Source of the DNA: Pardosa pseudoannulata
Taxonomy: Eukaryota; Arthropoda; Arachnida; Araneae; Lycosidae
Direction of reading: 5' to 3'
NCBI GenBank assembly: GCA_032207245.1
Contig: CM063504.1
Coordinates: forward strand, 86,008,210 to 86,072,209
Length of the DNA stretch: 64,000 nt
A program made the translations under genes and the position numbers. The first letter of the stretch is position 1, and each line of letters opens with the position of its first letter. Positions 57,236 to 64,000 of this stretch are shown here, piece after piece. Below the pieces are notes generated by a model. The model ran no database searches. It had not been told where the DNA came from and saw only the letters and a program-made list of their open reading frames with translations.

Positions 57236-58729
57236 TTGCATCATAGACGTTTTACATTCGTCAAAATAGGAGGCCCGTTGCGTGCTATCAAAAGAAATAA
57301 GCTGACCAGATCTCAGAGTGGGAACCACGAGCCCAACTGGGTTGTTAGGACACATTTTGGTCGGTGGGCGTACTGTTTACAATGTCGTGTAACAAGAATT
57401 AACACATTGTTTCACAAATTTTTGTCTTTCCCATGGGTTGCAGCCCAATCTGTCTGACCCTGGCAGTTTGTCACGTGTTTTCTGTTCTACGGGAATTATT
57501 TCGCTGGTTTTTTCAGTTTACTGAATCACTGTGTTCAATTTTGTTGAAATATCACTGTAACACGTTTTAAAGACACTGAAGTGAAAAAACTTTTAAATTC
57601 TATTTATTATGTCGTGATAGCGGTATGCGTGAGGTTAAAGGATACTGTGGAAGTACAACTCTTTAGAGTGGTGTGCTACATTACCAAAAAGCTCACTACA
57701 GAAGAAATGCCTTGTGAAAATGTGCTTGAGGTTCTTGAAAAGAGTCAATTTAAAAGTCTTTCATATACTGAAAATCAAAAAGACAAACCTAGAGGGTCAC
57801 TAACAAATTTAAGGGATCAAGGGACTTTGAATTTCAATTTTGAAAATTTTCGAGGTTTTTTTTTTATAAGAATATATAATATTGTATCGTAAAACATGTA
57901 AGATACAATCTATTATAAAAGAATTTTTGGTTAAAATGCGAGACTGATAAAAACCGAGTTGTCAACACTATTCCTTAAAAATGTTCCTAGTCCACAGAAT
58001 GCTAACTAATTGTTCTTTTCTCATTTCATTTTAAGAATTTATATAGAAATAGAAGCGGGTATTGATTTTCACTTACGTTAAATACCATTTATATAAGGCA
58101 ATTATTTAAAATTGTACAATGCTTTTGCAACTGTTTTTACCGTTTTACTGGATTAAATCTTCTGTAATTCAAGAAAATGCTTTGCAATTAAAAATTAAAG
58201 GCTTAACGAAGGTTGTATGATAAAATACTGGTTTCAGTGCTGTAAAAAGATCGTGTTATTCGAAAAATGCTCTCTCATAATGAAGCGTTTATCTAGTATG
58301 ATGTATTCAGAATAAAAAGTCATTTCCTATTTAGGTTTAAAATTGTCATTTCCAAGGTTTTTCCTCCCATTAAGTTGTTTGGTGTACGTAAAGTGTTCAC
58401 GTAACATCTTAATGCTAGCTTTTGTGAATGAGTATCCTTAATTTTTTTTTTTTTTAATAAAGTTGAGGCATTATTAAGTAAGAAAGTAAACATAGACAGT
58501 AGATGGAGAAAGTAGACGATAGCATAGACATCAAACATTTAATGGAATTAATCACTTAATACAGCAAGATCAGAATAAAAAATTAACATATTATATCACA
58601 TGGAGAAGGATAATTACTAAAGTGGCCTACGACTCTCTTGTGAGAAACTAGACTCTCTGCAGGTAGAATCTCTCTTCTTCATACACCGGAAGGATATTTT
58701 CTGATCCTCTTGGGCCTAACTCTCTACAT

Positions 58730-59210
58730 CAGGGATGGACAAACTTTTTCGGCCGCGGGCCAAAAATCGAAAGAAAATAAATTTGGCGGGCCAAGATAAA
58801 TTTTTCCAAAACTTTAAAAACAGTATATAAGTACCTAACGGTTTAAATACATTAATGAGATGAATGAAGTTGCGATTTCATTTTTAAAAATTCCTTGTAC
58901 TGAGGTTCGATGTGAGATGTACTGATTTTATGGAACGATGCTAAATGCTTATCTATCAATCTACTTCTGAAATTATTCTTTCTAAGGTTCAAAGTTGAAA
59001 ACACTTGTTCACATATAAGAAGCAAATATACCGCTGATCTTCTGGGCGTGAGATAATAAATTTGGGATATAACATTTAAGCAAAGTAGAAAATGAGATGG
59101 GTATATAATGTATATATATATTTCTTTTAATTTGCCTCGGACTGGCAACATAAAAGTCTATCCCAGTGCCGGATAAAACCTTCCGGCGGGCCGTAGTTTG
59201 TCCATCCCTG
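58730..59210 (-). mobile_element. hAT element, internally deleted (481 bp)
   Basis: Perfect inverted ends CAGGGATGGACAAACT; flanks CTCTACAT and CTTTACAT (7 of 8). The minus strand keeps the transposase C-terminal dimerisation block (CEQVFSTLNLRKNNFRSRL, DKHLASF). Confidence 0.9.
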
Positions 59211-59507
59211 CTTTACATCATAGATATGAGAACTAACATACAGGAACGCATAGAATGGAATGATAAAAGGTATGCTGCTTTAAAATTAATGTTATACGAT
59301 TTATGAACTTGCAACATACAAATTTCTGACTAACTGATGATACACGAGTTTCCGTTTTAATCTAGTCAAACAAGTACAAGAATATTTTTACATAAGAGTG
59401 TATTGAAACGAGGTTATCGTAAATGAACTATAGTTTTGAAGTGTAAGCAGAAACTTTTAAAGATTATTATTATTATTATTATTTTTACATATAAGTTTTA
59501 TTTTTAA

Positions 59508-60142
59508 CCCTCTAAGCGGTTCACACGTACAATTCCGCCAAACCGATAATGACTTCAAAACGTACAATTTTCAACCTCCAAAAACACCCCGAAAATGGAT
59601 ATAATGTACATATTTTCCAGTGCTTTCCCCCATGGAGTTTTGAGGTAGGAGGGTCAGGTCTATTGTTTAGGAACTGCACCCCTCTTTCACTGACATTTCT
59701 TGAGGGATGCACCTCTACTCCCCGACGCACAAAGACGCTGATAGCTTTTCATGGCTTTGTAAATCTCTCGAAGTATTTCGAAGTTTGTGATACCAGATGC
59801 ATCTCTGATTGCACCACTTAAATATCTTGGATGACTTTCGTAAAAAATATAAATAAGTGTCTCAAAGAATATTTTTATTTATACTTTTAGAATCCATTAT
59901 TTCTTATGGGATAATATTCCAGACTTGACAAGCTTTATATGTATTAAAAATTAACAATCTATAATATCTATTTATATATCTATATATAACCAGAAGTAAA
60001 GGGACAGTAACGAGGTTGGGTTTCATTCTTGTCTACAAAGGGTGAAGGAAAAAATCAAAGAACGCTTTGGCCAACGACACAGTAAACCTTTAGCGTATTT
60101 TTTGGAGATATTTTTCCTCGATGTGTTGTTCCACTCGGAGGG
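59508..60142. mobile_element. piggyBac-type MITE (635 bp)
   Basis: TTAA at 59504-59507 and 60143-60146. Inverted ends CCCTCTAAGCGG and CCCTCCGAGTGG. The interior carries no recognisable transposase. Confidence 0.7.
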
Positions 60143-60520
60143 TTAAATGAGAGATTATTCTAGATTATTTCAACAGAGTAATAAATTAAAATCTGAACTA
60201 TGCTGAGTAAGTAAAGTAACTTTTACGGATGAAAGGATTAGCTACGAGATCCTGAGAGTCAATAGAAGTTTTTTAGAATGCTGAGAGACAACGTTTCTAA
60301 ATGTCTCTCTTCTCCTCTGGCCGTTCTTTGAATATATAACCTCCTGCCAGGGAAAACTCTGGAGTGGTTTAGGTTTCCATGGCTTGAACTCAATGATGCA
60401 ATGTTAAAGAAAGAATGATACTGCACACACACATATACATCCTGGTTGAGATTTTACTTCAGAGCCTTTATTCTAAAACCTAATATGCAAGAAAAACAAC
60501 ACAGGTACACACACACAATA

Positions 60521-60690
60521 GCCGGACCATGGGTAAATCGGTAAGTAGGTGCTGCCCTTCGTAACTGGAGTCCGCGGGTTCGAATGCCGTTAGTGTCATG
60601 AAGGTTTGTAGGTGTTCTGAATCGTCTTTAAACAGTAAGTCCGAGTGCCCTTGTGTCTCACAAAAAATTGATTGTAGCTCTCCAAAGAAA
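60521..60690 (+). mobile_element. tRNA-derived SINE, family A
   Basis: Head ATAGCCGGACCATGGG, box B GCGGGTTCGAATGCC and tail CACAAAAAATTGATTGTAGC. Confidence 0.6.
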
Positions 60691-60776
60691 GGCAAACATG
60701 CAAAAAGAAAAAATAATAATAATGCTTCTCAGGACAACTAAACTTGAAATTTAGAAAAAAAAAAGTGTCTGTGTGG

Positions 60777-60912
<136 letters not shown>

Positions 60913-61739
60913 TAATATGTCTGTACTACTAGAGAACAGTACTAATTGAATTTTATCATTTAACTGAGAGGTAGCTGAAAATATTTTTACCTCATTAACT
61001 GAAAATCGTATTAACTAAATCTTCAATCAGAAAATGGAAAAAAAAAAAAGGTTGGAGAGAGCATAAATATTATTATCTATTAATTTTAAAATAGGATATC
61101 CCATTTATACGAGAATTAAATGCAATATTGGTCGCTTTTGTTTTTTTTATTTATGTAAAAATATCTTGTAAAACTTTTAAGATTGTTTCTGTATGAAAAA
61201 ATGTTATTTTGGAAACATTTTTTAACTGTTTCTTTGCAATATCTGTAATGAAAAAGGTAGAGTCTTCGTGAAAAGGCTTCCATACTTTTTTTATATTGCC
61301 AAAAGAAATAACTAAATACATAGACATATTTTGCTGACGATAATAAAATTGCTTTTAAAACTTTAAAACGAAAATGGAAAAAACTTAAATTTAATTGTTT
61401 CAATTGCTTACAGAAATATAATATTGTTATTTTTTTTCACATTACGAAATTATTCAGTTATTTTTTTTAATTAAATTATGTTAAATGTTTTATAATCATA
61501 ATTTTTTTTCTGTTAATACACCAAAACACAAATATCTAATGGTATATTTAACACTTTCTAATTCTATTTATTTCACGAACAAACTATTTCTAAATTAAAA
61601 AGCTTAAATGTTCAGTTTTTGTGATGCATTTTGGAACGTTTAAAAAAATTGGTTTACATGTAAATGCGAAATTTTTGAGAGGTCTGTTAAATAACTAAAA
61701 GATTTATAAAAGAAAAAAATCGAGATTTATTGAGATGTC

Positions 61740-62560
61740 AGAAATTTACAGTTTCCTACAGAAGTTAATTGCTTACAGTAACAGTTAAAAAACCACTATA
61801 CGCACATAGTCTTAAAGATTGCAAATTCAAACAAGAAAAGAACTGGTTTGGAATATCGTATTATCCGATGAATCAAAGTTTTAGGTGAGTTTTTCTCATA
61901 TTTCACATAAAAGCATTCTAGAATAGCTACTGGTTACAAAATTCCAGATTAAATATTAAAACTTGATTTTTTTTTTTCAAACTATGGCATTTCTCCCCCT
62001 TATTTATGGTTTTGGTAAACTTGGTGTAGCATATGTAAAATGGTGAAGCATAAAACAGAGTATGAGACCTGTCCGCCTGTAAACTTTAACGGAGAGAATA
62101 TTATATCGTCTGGGGATGAGTAGCTTCTAATACTGTTGCAGAAATATCCATTTGCGAAAGCGTATTTAAATGTACATTAAAGCCCTAGAAACAGCGTTTG
62201 AAGAATAATTTTCAAACGTATTTGGCGCTCAAACATGAAAGACATTAAATTCCAGCAAAACAATGTAACTTCTTATCAGTCACTTCCATGAAATGGATTC
62301 ACGAAAATACAATCGATATTATAGATTGGCCACTAAAATCGTTAGATCTAAACCCAATTGAACAATTGGGTTTAGAGTTTTAAATGATAAAATTACAAAA
62401 GCACACAGTACGAAAAAAATTATAATAATTAAAAATGTTTTTCAGACTGTATGAACTAATAAATGTGAAAGAATATTTAAAGCATATATCTAGTATGATT
62501 TAAAGAATTCTTGCTGTTAATAACAGCTAAGAAAATTATAAAAAAATATTAGTAATACTG
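61740..62560 (+). pseudogene. Degraded Tc1-type transposase
   Basis: Legible scraps in order on the plus strand: WNIVLSDESKF, KFQQNN, and DWPLKSLDLNPIEQL, the DDE-domain landmarks of Tc1 transposases, separated by stops and frame shifts. Confidence 0.7.
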
Positions 62561-63024
62561 TACTGAAAAGTAATACTGATTACTGATTAGTAATACTGAA
62601 ATTCCCACTACGGAGAATAAGAGAAAAGAAAATTAATTGATAAAGAACGTCAAATTTATATTATTTTTTCTTTTTGTATTTCAATGCAAATAAATGTACT
62701 AATTTTATGACTGCGAAATTTTATTTAAAAATTACGAAATTTGAATGTGTAGTGGTTTAAAGCATTTTGTTTGTTTTAATACTTATTTTTCTCTTTAAAA
62801 TAACATTTGAAATGATAATTGATTCTGTACATTATTTTAATCTAATGTTTTTGTTATTTTACGTAACGAGGATTTTCGTAATTTTTTTTCTCAGTTTATC
62901 AACGTTTTTCCTGCATAATTCAGTTTAATTTGGGATAAGCCACCAGTCATTTGGAGGGATTTAGTAACAGAGAAAAGATGAAAGATAAGCATAATGGATA
63001 TATTCTTGCGTATTGCCTAATTCC

Positions 63025-63175
63025 ATACGTCAAACGATGGCCAAATGGGTAGAGCGCTGCTCTTTGGTGAATTCAATCCAATTTCGGGATATGGGCGTAG
63101 CCGTACGGAATCGGCCTTAAGCAGTAGGTTCCTCGTGTAGCATTACAAAACAGTACACCGTCCCTCTCCAACTAA
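63025..63175 (+). mobile_element. tRNA-derived SINE, family A
   Basis: Head AACGATGGCCAAATGGGTAG, body GGCCTTAAGCAGTAGG and a shortened tail. Confidence 0.6.
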
Positions 63176-63179
63176 CTAT

Positions 63180-64000
63180 AAACCTATAATCTTTGATACT
63201 GAACTATTAACGAATTTTGCTTCATATTCACGAAATAATGAGAATTTTTTCTAAAAAGTTCTTATGATTATTCTCAGAAAAATTTATTACAAGAGTTTTT
63301 TTAAATCTCAATTACGAAGTATTATTTGACTTTATCTTTAACTAATTAAAATAGGGAAACAATTTATAGGGAAATAATAATAATAGGGAAAAGTTATTTT
63401 GATAAGAATAATAAATACTACATGCATATGAGTAAGTACAATTAGGCTTTCCCTTACGAATTCTCACTTCTCATTTCGAGTTTTAATTATACTTAGCATG
63501 AGGAACGAAACAAATATTTTGTAAGGAGCAGACTGAGTCTAAATTTCAGCAAAATAAATTATTTAGCTTATGGAAACTACACGTAAATAGATAAGGTTAA
63601 GAATCCAAAATAAAACACACACACACACACACACAAGAAATCAATATAATTTTGTGGAAGTGTGTTTTTAAATTGAAAAGTATTTTGCCACAATTAATCA
63701 TTACTTTCAAATAAAATAATTTTCACATAATTATGTTTTAATTGTGAATGTAGAACAATAATAATTTCATCAATAATATGAGAAATTTTGGAATAACTAG
63801 AAACATTTAAATTGTATGAAAGGAATCTTTAAAACTATAGAAACAATAAGTACATTTACACATTTAAAAAAAATTAGCATTTAGTTGAACGTCAGAGTAA
63901 AGAAATAAATAAAAGTAATCCGATGAAAGATGAACACAAAAATCGGTTAGTTAAAATTCTAATCTGTCTTTTGTTAAGTTACTACAGATTTTCATCATAG
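63180..64000. other. Gene-free AT-rich end of window
   Basis: No coding potential or transposon ends seen besides the AC run. Confidence 0.5.
63613..63636. repeat. AC microsatellite
   Basis: A clean (AC)n run of about 11 units near the window end. Confidence 0.95.

Noticed and set aside
57581..57892. 103-codon plus-strand ORF
   Set aside because: No recognisable domain or splice context; possibly repeat-derived.

Overview
This is an AT-rich, intron-rich animal nuclear sequence. The gene types, the microsatellites (long TA/CA tracts), the cut-and-paste transposons (Tc1, mariner, pogo/Tigger, hAT, piggyBac) and the tRNA-headed SINEs suggest an arthropod. A repeat family opening with ACTTCCTTGTACGAAG, seen here in three copies, is one I associate from memory with spider genomes. 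A spider or other chelicerate is therefore the best guess; no species can be named.

Four protein-coding genes can be supported. (1) A divergent tektin-family gene on the minus strand has seven coding exons from 31614 down to 10818, all with matching splice phases, and encodes 374 residues. (2) NUBP1, the cytosolic Fe-S assembly P-loop NTPase, is on the plus strand with eleven coding exons from 32166 to 50360 and encodes 315 residues. Its 22-bp first coding exon is inferred. (3) NRBP (NRBP1-type pseudokinase, 514 residues) is a single uninterrupted plus-strand ORF at 32287-33831. If NUBP1 exon 1 is right, NRBP lies wholly inside NUBP1 intron 1, in the same orientation, 99 bp after the donor. 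(4) OXLD1-like (oxidoreductase-like domain, 121 residues) is on the minus strand at 52593-52958, convergent with NUBP1.

The tektin gene and the NUBP1/NRBP pair are head to head, with 551 bp between the tektin and NUBP1 start codons. That interval holds a 13-bp palindrome, GTTGCTATGCAAC, 107 bp upstream of the tektin ATG. It resembles an RFX X-box, the element that drives ciliary genes, which fits a tektin.

The rest is introns and intergenic DNA full of mobile-element debris. 1-10.8 kb is gene-free (microsatellite, degenerate minisatellite, SINEs). 10.8-31.6 kb is the tektin gene, whose introns carry a Tc1 derivative, two mariner derivatives, a degenerate mariner next to a piggyBac remnant, an inverted pair of solo-LTR-like units and several SINEs. 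32.2-50.4 kb is NUBP1/NRBP, with a hAT MITE carrying a perfect 8-bp target duplication, a LINE reverse-transcriptase fragment and SINEs in its introns. 53-64 kb is gene-free, with a pogo/Tigger element, a hAT derivative, a piggyBac-type MITE and a degraded Tc1 copy. The genes show no sign of acting in one pathway; only NUBP1 (Fe-S cluster assembly) and the tektin (ciliary axoneme) have well-defined family roles.
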